Shown piece by piece: positions 40,455-49,021 of a DNA stretch of 64,000 nt. Source of the DNA: Azospirillum sp. TSH58 (lineage in GTDB: Bacteria > Pseudomonadota > Alphaproteobacteria > Azospirillales > Azospirillaceae); assembly GCF_003119115.1 (NCBI RefSeq), contig NZ_CP022367.1:1787001-1851000 (forward strand), given 5' to 3'. Below the pieces are notes generated by a model that saw nothing but the letters and a program-made list of their open reading frames with translations, did not search any database and was not told the origin of the DNA. Position 1 is the first letter of the stretch; each line of letters opens with the position of its first letter. Both the position numbers and the translations under genes were made by a program.

Positions 40455-40657
40455 CGCCGTCCGGCGACGGCCGGCATCGCGAAAGTCTCCTCTGATCGGG
40501 GTGATCCGGCTGGCGCGCCGGGTCACCCGTGCGACCACGGCGCGGAGCCGTGTGGCACCCCCATCTCAGGTCCGGGTTCCGCCGTTCAGCTTCGGTTCAG
40601 TCGCACCCGGACAGGATCGGCAGGACTTGCCTGTTTCTGCCGATGAGGGGACCACCG

Positions 40658-41248
40658 ATGTCCAACGTTTACTCCGAGACGGCCGCCCGGCCGCCCGTCA
40701 AGACCCGCCCCGCCAAGACTCGCTACGACAGGGTGATGCTGTTCCTGCACTGGAGCGTCGCCCTGCTGATCCTGGTGGCCTTCGCCATCGCCCAGGGGCG
40801 CGGGCTGGTGCCCCGCGGGCCGGAGCGGACCGCCCTGATGGATCTCCACCGGTCGCTCGGCGTCCTCGTGCTGGCCCTGGTGGCGCTGCGCATGGTCTGG
40901 CGCGCCGTCAGCCCGCCGCCGCCGATGCCCGCCGACACCGCCCCGTTGCTTCTGCTGGCCGCCAAGGCCGGGCATCTGGCGCTCTACGCCCTGATGATCG
41001 CCGTGCCGCTGGCCGGCGTGCTGATGACCCAGGCCAACGGCCATCCCGTCTCCGTCTTCGGCCTGTTCACGCTGCCCGCGCTGGTCGGCGAGGACAAGGC
41101 GTTCGGCCACACGCTGGAGGAGGCCCACGAGTTCCTCGGCACCGCCATCATCGTGCTGGCCGGGCTGCACGCGGCGGCCGCCCTGGTCCACCAGTATGTG
41201 CTGAAGGACGGGACGCTGAACCGGATGCTGCCCTGGGGAAACCGCTGA
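40658..41248 (+). CDS. Cytochrome b561 family protein
   Basis: 196 residues from the ATG at 40658 (GAGGGGACC ahead). Four membrane helices with haem-ligand histidines in FLHWSVALL, LMDLHRSLGVLVL, AGHLALYALM and GLHAAAALVHQY, as in bacterial b561 (CybB-like) quinol-oxidising proteins. It probably transfers electrons from ubiquinol, for example to superoxide or a periplasmic acceptor. The N-terminal 25 residues are Ala/Pro/Lys-rich and outside the family core. Confidence 0.88.
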   Translation: MSNVYSETAARPPVKTRPAKTRYDRVMLFLHWSVALLILVAFAIAQGRGLVPRGPERTALMDLHRSLGVLVLALVALRMVWRAVSPPPPMPADTAPLLLLAAKAGHLALYALMIAVPLAGVLMTQANGHPVSVFGLFTLPALVGEDKAFGHTLEEAHEFLGTAIIVLAGLHAAAALVHQYVLKDGTLNRMLPWGNR

Positions 41249-41252
41249 ACGG

Positions 41253-41357
41253 AAAAGGGCGGGCGGCGCTGGCACCGGAGTGCCGGTGGGCGCCGCCCGC
41301 CGAGTGGCGAGGTCCTGCCTCCTCCATGGGAAAGACCCATGCTCGGGTCCCCCATGG
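41253..41357 (-). ncRNA. Candidate minus-strand structured RNA with terminator
   Basis: In the gap between the cytochrome and autotransporter genes. On the minus strand a 34-base hairpin (41324-41357, CCATGGG/CCCATGG with inner GACCC/GGGTC) is followed by a long hairpin with a perfect 12-base stem (41258-41269 with 41290-41301), an inner six-base stem and loop, then CTTTTCC. The T-run follows only on the minus strand, so an RNA ending near 41253 is plausible. I could not match it to a known family, and the promoter is not identified. A bidirectional structured terminator is the alternative. Confidence 0.4.
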
Positions 41358-41467
41358 TCTGATGAACCCGCCCAAGCGGCATCTCTTCCCGACGCAATGG
41401 CGGTACCGCCCCCCGCTTTGACGCACCGCCCCTGTTTTCCGGCTGTGCCAGCGGGGGAGGTGAGGCG

Positions 41468-43312
41468 GTGACGGGCAAGGCGATTCGTTTGGCGGGAATG
41501 CGTTTGGCGGCGGGTGCCGCGCTGTTGGCGTCGGCGCCCGCCGGGGCGGTGCCGTTCGACCGGGTGTTCGTCTTCGGCGACAGCCTGTCCGACACCGGCC
41601 GCGTCTACGAGCTGACGCGTGGCGGCATACCGCAGAGCCCGCCCTACTACGACGGGCGCTTCTCCAACGGCCCCGTCTGGGTCGAGCGGCTGGCCCCGCT
41701 GATCGGCAGCCAGCCCGACCAGAAAACCAACTTCGCCTATGGCGGCGCGGAGACCGGGACCCTGTCGCAGACCGGCGTTCCCGGCATCCAGGGGCAGGTC
41801 GGGCAGTTCCTGCTCAGCCGTCCGAGCGGGACCGGCGGCGGGCTGTTCGCGGTCTGGGCGGGCGGCAATGACTATTTCAACCGCGTCTCCGCCGGGTCCG
41901 ATCCCTCGGGCCTCGTCACCCAGACGGTCGGCAACATCGTCACCACGGTGGAGCGTCTGGCGGCGCTCGGCGGGAAGACCTTCCTGGTGCCGAACCTGCC
42001 GGACCTCGGCACGATCCCGGACACCCGCAATTCCGACCGCGCCGCCCTGCTGAACGCGACCACCGCCTCCCACAACGCGCTGCTCGCCCAGGCGATGGCC
42101 GATGTGGAGAAGCGGCTGGGCGTCACCGTCGTGGTCGCGGACGTCAACGCGCTGTACCGCGCGGTTGCGGCCAACCCGACGGCCTACGGCTTCACCAACA
42201 CCGTGACGCCCTGCGTGACAAACAATGCGCCGACCGGCGCCTGCGGGAGCGAGGCGCAGGCCGACCAGACCGTCTATTGGGACGAGATCCACCCGACCCG
42301 TGCCGCCCATCTGCTGATCGCGCAATACATGCAGGGCGCCCTGCTCGCGCTGAACGACGCGGCGGAGACGGTGGCGATGCAGCCGGAGCTGGCCTTCGAA
42401 GCGACACGGAGCTGGCACCGCGCGCTGCTCGGCTCCATCGCCGGCCCCGCCGCCACGCGGGTGGAGGCGCCGCTCGGCAGCGGGGAGCTGAGGGCCTTCC
42501 TGATCGGCGACGCCGCCTGGGGCCGTCTCGGCGGCACGGCGGAGCGGCAGGGCTTCCGCTTCAACACCCAGTCGGGCGGCGTCGGCGCCGAGCTGCCGGT
42601 CGGCCCGGCCTCGCGCGTCGGGCTGTCGGTCGGCGGTTCGCGCGGCCACGCCAAGCTGGACGAGGGGGCGGGCACGCTGGACATGACCAGCACCATCATC
42701 GGCCTGCACGCGGTGACCGAGGCGCAGGGCTTCCAGCTGGCCGTGGCGGGCAGCGTCTCCTTCGACCGCTACGGCGACATCGACCGGACCACCGGCTTCG
42801 CGCCGTTCCCCAACGCCTCGGCGGAAACGGACGGGCGCACCTACGCCCTGTCGGTCGCCGGGGGCTACACGGCGCAGCTCGGGCCGGTGGCGCTGGGGCC
42901 GCGGCTGGGCCTGCGCTACATCCACACGCGCATCGACGGCTATCAGGAGAGCGGCGCCGGCCTGCTGTCGCTCGGCGTCGAGCGGCAGAGCGCCGAATCG
43001 CTGGAGAGCAGCGTTGGCGCCGAAGCCTCCACCATGCTGGAGATCGGGCGGACGGTGCTTCAGCCCAGCCTGGGCGTCGCCTGGGAACACCAGTTCGCCG
43101 AGGACGCGCGCACCGTCACCGTCCGCCTGCCCGGCGGGGCCGCCAACAGCGTCAGCCCGAGCGGCGACGGCCGCGACTCCCTGGTGATCGGCGCCGGCCT
43201 GTCGGCCCAGCTCTGGCAGGCGGTCGGCGCGACGGTCGGCTACCGCGGCGAACTGTCGGGGGCGGACGGCCACAACCACGCCTTCACCGCCCGCTTGCGG
43301 ATGAGCTTCTGA
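41468..43312 (+). CDS. GDSL esterase autotransporter (EstA-like)
   Basis: 614 residues from a GTG at 41468. Signal peptide (residues 1-27), passenger (about 28-320) with GDSL block FVFGDSLSDTG (Ser39), block III GGNDYF and block V WDEIHPT (Asp-His). The C-terminal about 280 residues form a beta-barrel with alternating strands ending in LRMSF. This is the EstA/type Va autotransporter arrangement: an outer-membrane anchored lipolytic enzyme. Homologs influence rhamnolipid production, motility and biofilm in Pseudomonas. Confidence 0.9.
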   Translation: MTGKAIRLAGMRLAAGAALLASAPAGAVPFDRVFVFGDSLSDTGRVYELTRGGIPQSPPYYDGRFSNGPVWVERLAPLIGSQPDQKTNFAYGGAETGTLSQTGVPGIQGQVGQFLLSRPSGTGGGLFAVWAGGNDYFNRVSAGSDPSGLVTQTVGNIVTTVERLAALGGKTFLVPNLPDLGTIPDTRNSDRAALLNATTASHNALLAQAMADVEKRLGVTVVVADVNALYRAVAANPTAYGFTNTVTPCVTNNAPTGACGSEAQADQTVYWDEIHPTRAAHLLIAQYMQGALLALNDAAETVAMQPELAFEATRSWHRALLGSIAGPAATRVEAPLGSGELRAFLIGDAAWGRLGGTAERQGFRFNTQSGGVGAELPVGPASRVGLSVGGSRGHAKLDEGAGTLDMTSTIIGLHAVTEAQGFQLAVAGSVSFDRYGDIDRTTGFAPFPNASAETDGRTYALSVAGGYTAQLGPVALGPRLGLRYIHTRIDGYQESGAGLLSLGVERQSAESLESSVGAEASTMLEIGRTVLQPSLGVAWEHQFAEDARTVTVRLPGGAANSVSPSGDGRDSLVIGAGLSAQLWQAVGATVGYRGELSGADGHNHAFTARLRMSF

Positions 43313-43329
43313 GGAAACGCCTATTCCAT

Positions 43330-43347
43330 CCTTCCGGAAGGCTTTTT
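43330..43347 (+). terminator. Probable terminator of the autotransporter gene
   Basis: Palindrome CCTTCCGGAAGG (43330-43341) followed by C and five T's, 17 bases after the stop. The stem-loop is short (five pairs, two-base loop), so efficiency is uncertain. Confidence 0.45.
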
Positions 43348-43459
43348 CCTGCTGGCGTTGCGGCGCCGCAAGAGGAACAATCGGAGCCGGTGCGTCGCCC
43401 CCGGGCACGCCCGCCCGAACAAGAACAACGGCCCGGACAAAAACAAAGGGAGGAGTTTC

Positions 43460-44284
43460 ATGGCCTACAAGCACATCCTCGTGCATCTCGATTCCGGCCC
43501 GCAGGTGGAAACCCGCCTCGACGCGGCCATCGCGCTGGCGAGCAAAAGCGGCGCCTTCCTGCGCGGCCTGTTCGCCCAGCCGGACCGCAGCGCCACCAGC
43601 GTCATCGCCCGCCGTTCCAGCGACCATCTGGAGCAGGCCGCCGCCCGCAGCGAGGCGATGTTCCGCGACAAGCTGCAGGCGTCGGGCCTGCAAGGCCAGT
43701 GGCACGGCCTCACCCATGGCGAGCACAACCACGTCATCCGCGAGGTCATCATCTGGTCGCGCTTCGCCGACCTGACGGTGCTGGGCCAGTTCGACCGCAG
43801 CGCCGCCGACGGGGTGGCGCCGGAGGAGCTGAACGAGCAGGTGGTGCTGAATTCGGGCCGCCCGGTGCTGGTGCTGCCCTTCGCCGGAACCTTCCCGGTG
43901 ATCGGCAAGCGCGTCGCCGTCGCCTGGAACGCCGAGCGCGAGGCCGCCCGCGCCCTGGCCGACGCCATGCCCTTCCTCCAGGCCGCCGACGAGGTCACGG
44001 TCATCACCGTGCTCACCCAGGCCGCTCCGCCGGCCGGAACGGAGCCGCAGCGCATCGGCCTGCTCGACCATCTGGCGCTGCACGGCGTGACGGCCGACCA
44101 GACGCACTTCACCGTGACCGACATCGGCGCGATGGACGCGCTTCTCGCCCGCAGCATCGATTCCGGGGCCGATCTGCTGGTGATGGGCGCGCACGGCCAT
44201 TACGGCTTCCCCTTCCTGCACCGCGGCGGCGGGACGCGCCACGTCCTGCGCACCTGCCCGGTGCCGCTGCTGCTGTCCCACTGA
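43460..44284 (+). CDS. Universal stress protein, tandem two-domain
   Basis: 274 residues holding two UspA-like domains. The first starts YKHILVHLDSG. The second starts GKRVAVAWNAERE and ends in LLVMGAHGHYGFPFLHRGGGTRHVLRTCPVPLLLSH, with the GxxGxxxxx(S/T)-like nucleotide loop changed to GAHGHYGFPFLHRGGGTR, a variant seen in ATP-type Usps. ATG at 43460 with GGGAGGAG. Stress-resistance protein. It heads a run of stress genes in the same direction. Confidence 0.85.
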   Translation: MAYKHILVHLDSGPQVETRLDAAIALASKSGAFLRGLFAQPDRSATSVIARRSSDHLEQAAARSEAMFRDKLQASGLQGQWHGLTHGEHNHVIREVIIWSRFADLTVLGQFDRSAADGVAPEELNEQVVLNSGRPVLVLPFAGTFPVIGKRVAVAWNAEREAARALADAMPFLQAADEVTVITVLTQAAPPAGTEPQRIGLLDHLALHGVTADQTHFTVTDIGAMDALLARSIDSGADLLVMGAHGHYGFPFLHRGGGTRHVLRTCPVPLLLSH

Positions 44285-44377
44285 CGCCGTCCGGCTGACG
44301 GAAAGAGGCGGCGGGCTTTCCTCCGCCGTGCCGGGCGGCCATGTAGAGGCTGTCCCGGCACCGGCTGGAGGGCCTGC

Positions 44378-44629
44378 ATGTCCTGGCTGCGCGTCTTTCT
44401 GATCGCCTGTCCCGTCATCGTCCTGGCGGCGCTGCTCGCCGCCTGGGCGGCGACGGGCTTCGACCTGTTCGGCCTCAGCCTGCCGGGCCTGCTCGCCCTG
44501 GTCGGCGGCGCCGTGCTGACCAGCGCCGTCGCCATCGGGCTGATGGCCCTGGTCTTCCTCAGCAACCGCAGCGGCCATGACGAGGCGGCGGGCCGCCCCG
44601 ACCCCACGGACGGGCCGGACCGGCTCTGA
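44378..44629 (+). CDS. Small two-helix membrane protein
   Basis: 83 residues with two hydrophobic segments (about 5-27 and 35-60) and a charged C-terminal tail (DEAAGRPDPTDGPDRL). No family recognised. Located between the universal stress protein and the DUF2934/Hsp20/Lon run. Confidence 0.55.
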   Translation: MSWLRVFLIACPVIVLAALLAAWAATGFDLFGLSLPGLLALVGGAVLTSAVAIGLMALVFLSNRSGHDEAAGRPDPTDGPDRL

Positions 44630-44796
44630 AGCCCCGACACCGAAGGGGACCATCGGCCCTTTCTTCCGTCTGATGTCCGCAAGGTCAGCGGAACGCCTGC
44701 GATTCCCCACCGTTGCTGAAGGGACGAAGGAGCCCCGGCTCTTGCGGCCGGACGGGCCATGCCTGCGGCCGGGGCGGGAAGGAGGGGAAGACCGCA

Positions 44797-44988
44797 ATGG
44801 ACGAACACCGCATCCGCCACCGTGCCTACGAGATCTGGGAGCAGGAGGGGCGCCCCGAAGGCCGCCGCGCCGAGCATTGGGAGCGGGCCTGCCGCGAACT
44901 CCAGGAGGAGGACCAGCGGGCGACCGGGGAAGCCCCCGAGCGGCGCGACCCCGCCCGCGCCTCCGCGGACACCGGCGCCGGCATCTGA
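44797..44988 (+). CDS. DUF2934 family small protein
   Basis: 63 residues. The core IRHRAYEIWEQEGRPEGRRAEHWERACREL is the DUF2934 signature (R-A-Y-x-I-W-E-x-x-G-x-P-x-G-x-x-x-x-H-W). Function unknown. Family members are often near stress genes in Rhizobiales and Azospirillum, as here 33 bases before hsp20. ATG has GGAAGGAGGGG ahead. Confidence 0.85.
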   Translation: MDEHRIRHRAYEIWEQEGRPEGRRAEHWERACRELQEEDQRATGEAPERRDPARASADTGAGI

Positions 44989-45021
44989 CGTCCATCACAC
45001 CCGTCGCCCCAAGGAGACGCC

Positions 45022-45429
45022 ATGCCGCCCCGCCGCGATCCCGCTTCCTTCATGTGGTCGGAGGCCGTCGAACTGCTGGACCGCGCCGAGCGGCTGCACC
45101 GCCAGTTCTTCCGCCCGGCCCCGCCCGGCCCGCGCCGCGCCTGCTGGACCCCGCCCATCGACGTCTACGAGACGGAGGACGCGGTGACCATCGTGGTCGC
45201 CCTTCCCGGCGTCGGCGCGGACCAGCTTCACGTCGCCGTCGAGGACGGCGTTCTGGTGGTTGCCGGCGAACGGACTCTGCCGCTGGGCTGCGACGGGATC
45301 ATCCACCGGCTTGAGATTCCCCACGGCCGCTTCGAGCGGCGGATCGAGCTGCCCGCCGGGGCCTTCCGCATGGGACGGCGCGAGCTGTCGGCGGGCTGCC
45401 TCGTGCTGACGCTTGACAAGATGGGATGA
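45022..45429 (+). CDS. Small heat shock protein (Hsp20/alpha-crystallin)
   Basis: 135 residues. Alpha-crystallin domain from about 45: PPIDVYETEDAVTIVVALPGV, then EDGVLVVAGERTLP and the conserved RRELSAGCLVLTL end. A conventional A-x-x-x-n-G-v-L motif appears as LSAGCLVLTL. ATP-independent holdase that keeps unfolding proteins soluble. AAGGAGACGCC precedes the ATG. The stop lies 11 bases from the Lon start, so both are made together. Confidence 0.92.
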   Translation: MPPRRDPASFMWSEAVELLDRAERLHRQFFRPAPPGPRRACWTPPIDVYETEDAVTIVVALPGVGADQLHVAVEDGVLVVAGERTLPLGCDGIIHRLEIPHGRFERRIELPAGAFRMGRRELSAGCLVLTLDKMG

Positions 45430-45440
45430 AGGACGCCCGA

Positions 45441-47870
45441 ATGACCGCCTCAACGATTGGCGAGCACGCCGCCGACGCGACTCCGGCTCCCCAGACGCCG
45501 CCTGCCTCGCCCCCTGCCTCCGGGCTGCCGGAGGATGTGATCCCGGTCATCCCGGTGCGGAACCTCGTGCAGTTTCCCGGGGTCGTGCTGCCGGTGACGG
45601 TCGGGCGGGCGCGCTCGGTCGCCGCGGCGCAGGAGGCGGCCCGCACCGAACGGCCGGTCGGCATCCTGCTCCAGCGTGACGAGGCGGTGGAGGAGCCGAC
45701 GGGGGCCGATATGCACCGCGTCGGCACGACCGCCAGCATCCTGCGCTACGTCACCACGCCCGACGGCTCGCACCATCTGGTGTGCCAGGGGCAGCAGCGA
45801 TTCCGCATCGTCGAGTGGGTGCCCGGCCATCCCTTCATGGCCGCCCGCGTCGAGATGGTGGAGGAGAGCGACACCGCCACGCCGGAGGTCATGGCCCGCT
45901 TCCTGAACCTGCGCAACGAGGCGGTGGAGGCGCTGCAACTGCTGCCCCAGGCCCCGCAGGAGCTTCTGGCCGCCGTGCAGGCCATCGAGAATCCCGGCGA
46001 GCTGGCCGACATGACCGCCAGCTACATGGATCTGAAGCCTGCCGAGAAGCAGGAGGTGCTGGAGACCTTCGACCTGCCGGAGCGGCTCGACAAGGTCGGC
46101 GGGCTGCTGGCCCGGCGGATCGAGGTGCTGCGGCTGTCGCGCGACCTCCGCGAGCGCACCCGCGAGGCGATGGACGAGCGCCAGCGCGAGTATCTGCTGC
46201 GCGAGCAGCTTCGCGCCATCCAGAAGGAGCTGGGCGAGGCCGACGAGGGCCGTCAGGCCGAGATCGGCGAGCTTCAGGACGCCATCGCCAAGGCCGGCAT
46301 GCCACCCGACGTGCGCGAACACGCCGAGAAGGAGCTGCGCCGGCTGGAGCGCATGCCGGAGGCGGCGGCGGAATACTCGATGGTCCGCAGCTATCTGGAC
46401 TGGCTGATCGAGATGCCGTGGGACCGCCGGTCGGAATCGCGCATCGACATCGCCGAGGCGCGCCGCATCCTGGACGAGGATCATTACGGGCTGGAGAAGG
46501 TCAAGCGCCGCATCCTGGAATTCCTGGCGGTGCGCAAGCTGAACCCGGAAGGGCGCAGCCCCATCCTGTGCTTCGTCGGTCCGCCGGGGGTGGGCAAGAC
46601 CTCGCTCGGGCAGAGCATCGCGCGGGCGACCGGCCGGGCCTTCGCCCGCGTCTCGCTGGGCGGCGTCCATGACGAGAGCGAGATCCGCGGCCACCGCCGC
46701 ACCTATGTCGGGGCGCTGCCGGGGAACATCGTCCAGGCGATCCGCAAGGCCGGGACGCGCGACTGCGTGCTGATGCTGGACGAGATGGACAAGCTGGGGC
46801 AGGGCTTCCACGGCGACCCGTCGGCCGCCCTGCTGGAGGTGCTGGACCCGGAGCAGAACGCGACCTTCCGCGACCATTACCTGGGCGTGCCCTTCGACCT
46901 GTCGAAGGTGATGTTCATCGCCACCGCCAACATGCTGGACACCATCCCCGGTCCGCTGCGCGACCGCATGGAGGTGATCGAGCTGTCCGGCTACACCGAG
47001 GACGAGAAGCTGGAGATCGCCAGGCGCTACCTGCTGGCCCGCCAGCTCGCCGCCAACGGGCTGACGGCCGAGCAGTTGGAGATCCCCGACGACACGCTGC
47101 GCGCGATCATCCGCGACCACACGCGGGAGGCCGGGAACCGCAATCTGGAGCGGCTGATCGGCGCGGTCGGACGCTACGTCGCGGTGCGCATCGCCGAGGG
47201 CGAGGTCGAGCGGATGAGGGTCGAGCCGGCGGATCTGACGGCGATCCTCGGGCCGCCGCGATTCGAGAACGACGTGGCGATGCGCACCAGCGTGCCCGGC
47301 GTGGCGACCGGCCTCGCCTGGACCCCGGTCGGCGGCGACATCCTGTTCATCGAGGCCAGCCGCTACCCCGGCTCGGGGCGGCTGATCCTGACCGGTCAGC
47401 TGGGCGAGGTGATGAAGGAAAGCGCGCAGGCCGCCCTCAGCCTCGTCAAGTCGCGGGTGAAGGACCTCGGCCTCGACCCGGAGGGGCTGGACCGTTTCGA
47501 CATCCACATCCACGTCCCGGCGGGGGCCATCCCGAAGGACGGACCGTCCGCCGGGGTGGCGATCTTCACGGCCCTGGTGTCGCTGCTGTCCGGGCGCTGC
47601 ATCCGCTCCGACACGGCGATGACCGGGGAGATCAGCCTGCGCGGGCTGGTCCTGCCGGTCGGCGGCATCCGCGAGAAGGTGGTGGCCGCCCAGCGCGCCG
47701 GTCTGAAGACGGTCATGCTGCCCGCCCGCAACCGCAAGGATTTCGACGACATTCCCGCGGCGGTGCGCGAGCGGCTGAGCTTCGTCTGGCTGGAGCGGGT
47801 GGACGACGCCGTCCGCGCGGCCCTGGTTTCGGAGCCTTCCGCGGAGGCGGCGGAGCGCAAGGCCGGGTAG
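45441..47870 (+). CDS. lon: ATP-dependent protease Lon (La)
   Basis: 809 residues. LON substrate-binding domain (about 25-220), AAA+ domain with Walker A GPPGVGKT (380-387), Walker B DEMDK, and the C-terminal protease with catalytic Ser703 (KDGPSAGVA) and Lys746. Start at 45441 is favoured over the overlapping ATG at 45426 because GAAGGA lies seven bases upstream. Lon degrades misfolded and regulatory proteins in the cytoplasm. This copy is coupled to hsp20 and is not next to clpX/hupB, so it may be a second, stress-specific Lon. Confidence 0.95.
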   Translation: MTASTIGEHAADATPAPQTPPASPPASGLPEDVIPVIPVRNLVQFPGVVLPVTVGRARSVAAAQEAARTERPVGILLQRDEAVEEPTGADMHRVGTTASILRYVTTPDGSHHLVCQGQQRFRIVEWVPGHPFMAARVEMVEESDTATPEVMARFLNLRNEAVEALQLLPQAPQELLAAVQAIENPGELADMTASYMDLKPAEKQEVLETFDLPERLDKVGGLLARRIEVLRLSRDLRERTREAMDERQREYLLREQLRAIQKELGEADEGRQAEIGELQDAIAKAGMPPDVREHAEKELRRLERMPEAAAEYSMVRSYLDWLIEMPWDRRSESRIDIAEARRILDEDHYGLEKVKRRILEFLAVRKLNPEGRSPILCFVGPPGVGKTSLGQSIARATGRAFARVSLGGVHDESEIRGHRRTYVGALPGNIVQAIRKAGTRDCVLMLDEMDKLGQGFHGDPSAALLEVLDPEQNATFRDHYLGVPFDLSKVMFIATANMLDTIPGPLRDRMEVIELSGYTEDEKLEIARRYLLARQLAANGLTAEQLEIPDDTLRAIIRDHTREAGNRNLERLIGAVGRYVAVRIAEGEVERMRVEPADLTAILGPPRFENDVAMRTSVPGVATGLAWTPVGGDILFIEASRYPGSGRLILTGQLGEVMKESAQAALSLVKSRVKDLGLDPEGLDRFDIHIHVPAGAIPKDGPSAGVAIFTALVSLLSGRCIRSDTAMTGEISLRGLVLPVGGIREKVVAAQRAGLKTVMLPARNRKDFDDIPAAVRERLSFVWLERVDDAVRAALVSEPSAEAAERKAG

Positions 47871-47961
47871 CGTCTCCGCCGGGTCCGGGACCCTTGCGCA
47901 CTGGGGGTGCGGTGCGCCACATGAAAGGCGCGCCCGCGTGGAGCGCGCACAGGAGACGATC

Positions 47962-48846
47962 ATGACGCCCGAGGAACGCACCCTCCTTTCCGATCTGTTC
48001 ACGCACCTGCGCGAGGTGGAGAACCAGCCCCGCGATCCGGAGGCGGAACGCTTCATCCAGCAGATGATCCAGGGCCAGCCTGCCGCCGCCTACTACATGG
48101 CGCAGTCGGTCCTGGTGCAGCAGCAGGCGCTGACCGCCGCCCAGCAGCGCATCGACGATCTGGAGCGGCAGGTGAGGGAGGCGCAGGCCCGCGCCCAGCA
48201 GACCCAGCAGACGCAGCCGTCCGGCGGCAGCTTCCTGTCCAACGCGCTCGGGCTGGGGCGCAGCCCGTGGGCCGGTGGGGGCAACCGCCCGGCGGAACAG
48301 CGGCCCGCTCCGGCTCCCCAGTCTCCCCAGGGGCCGGCCTACAACCCGATGCAGCCGCCGATGCCGTCCCCCGCGGCCCCGTCGCGCAGCCCCTGGGGGG
48401 CCGCTCCGCAGGCTGGCGGGCAACCCGGTTACGGCCAGCCCGCCTATCCGCCCCAGCCCGGCTACGCACCGCAGCCCGGATTCGGCCCGCAGGGCTACGC
48501 GCCGCGTGGCGGCGGGTTCCTGAGCGGTGCCGCCCAGACCGCGGCGGGCGTGGCCGGCGGCATGCTGGCGGCCAGCGCCATCTCCTCGATGCTCAGCCAT
48601 TCGCCGGGCCCGTTCGGCGAGGCCGCAGCGGCGGCGGGCCAGACGGCCAGCCATGGCGAGACGATCATCAACAATTACTACGGCGACTCCGCGGACCAGG
48701 GAGCGGGTCAGGGGGGCACGGACCAGGGCTTCCCGCCGGAGGACAACAACCTCCAGAACGTCGACTATCAGACCGACGATTCCTCGTTTGATGACGGCGG
48801 TGGCGACGGCGGTGGCGATGGCGGCGGGGACGACAGCTGGATCTGA
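47962..48846 (+). CDS. DUF2076 family protein
   Basis: 294 residues. N-terminal helical part MTPEERTLLSDLF (about 1-80) includes QQQALTAAQQRIDDLERQV, a coiled coil. A Pro/Gly/Gln-rich middle with repeated PGY/PQPG units and glycine-rich GGMLAASAISSML follows. It ends in an Asp/Gly tail (DDGGGDGGGDGGGDDSW). This matches DUF2076 (COG3416). Function is unknown; the low-complexity regions suggest disorder. The ATG at 47962 has AGGAGACG ahead. Confidence 0.8.
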   Translation: MTPEERTLLSDLFTHLREVENQPRDPEAERFIQQMIQGQPAAAYYMAQSVLVQQQALTAAQQRIDDLERQVREAQARAQQTQQTQPSGGSFLSNALGLGRSPWAGGGNRPAEQRPAPAPQSPQGPAYNPMQPPMPSPAAPSRSPWGAAPQAGGQPGYGQPAYPPQPGYAPQPGFGPQGYAPRGGGFLSGAAQTAAGVAGGMLAASAISSMLSHSPGPFGEAAAAAGQTASHGETIINNYYGDSADQGAGQGGTDQGFPPEDNNLQNVDYQTDDSSFDDGGGDGGGDGGGDDSWI

Positions 48847-48881
48847 GCTTATCCAGTCCTCGCCTTGTCCAGTCCTTGACC

Positions 48882-48921
48882 GAAGGCGCGCCAACCCTTT
48901 GGAACGGTTCGGTGCGCCTTC
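48882..48921. terminator. Hairpin downstream of the DUF2076 gene
   Basis: Stem GAAGGCGC (48882-48889) with GCGCCTTC (48914-48921), extended inward by CCAACC/GGTTcGG-type pairing and a central loop. No long T-run follows (CTCGTCG). Direct repeats TCCAGTCCT at 48852 and 48868 lie just before it. Confidence 0.4.
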
Positions 48922-48932
48922 TCGTCGCCATC

Positions 48933-48957
48933 ACAGTTAATATAAATTAAACAGTTA
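48933..48957. promoter_or_regulatory. AT-rich direct repeats upstream of MarR regulator
   Basis: ACAGTTA occurs at 48933-48939 and 48951-48957, with the AT-rich TAATATAAATTAA between. This is the most AT-rich patch near the gene and contains TATAAA-like hexamers. It is a likely promoter with a possible autoregulatory site. Confidence 0.45.
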
Positions 48958-49021
48958 GGTCCCTACGGTGCGTTGGGCAAGGAAGGCCGTTTTCCCCGAT
49001 CCCCACGCAGAACCGAGGCCC

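Noticed and set aside
37085..40495. 1,136-codon plus-strand frame overlapping the M48 and PP2C-like genes
   Set aside because: Wrong-frame shadow with Arg/Gly/Ala-rich translation; real proteins lie in the other frame.
41253..41460. Hammerhead-like CTGATGA near the hairpins
   Set aside because: The required GAAA and stem arrangement do not follow; chance occurrence.
43320..43390. Hydrophobic-then-arginine reading (FFLLALRRRKRNN) resembling a PEP-CTERM anchor
   Set aside because: Lies after the autotransporter stop in a different frame, without a PEP motif or upstream domain.
40586..44998. 1,470-codon open frame antisense to cytochrome b561, autotransporter and stress genes
   Set aside because: The sense-strand genes have clear families. 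Long antisense frames are expected at this GC content and the translation is low-complexity and Arg/His/Gln-rich.
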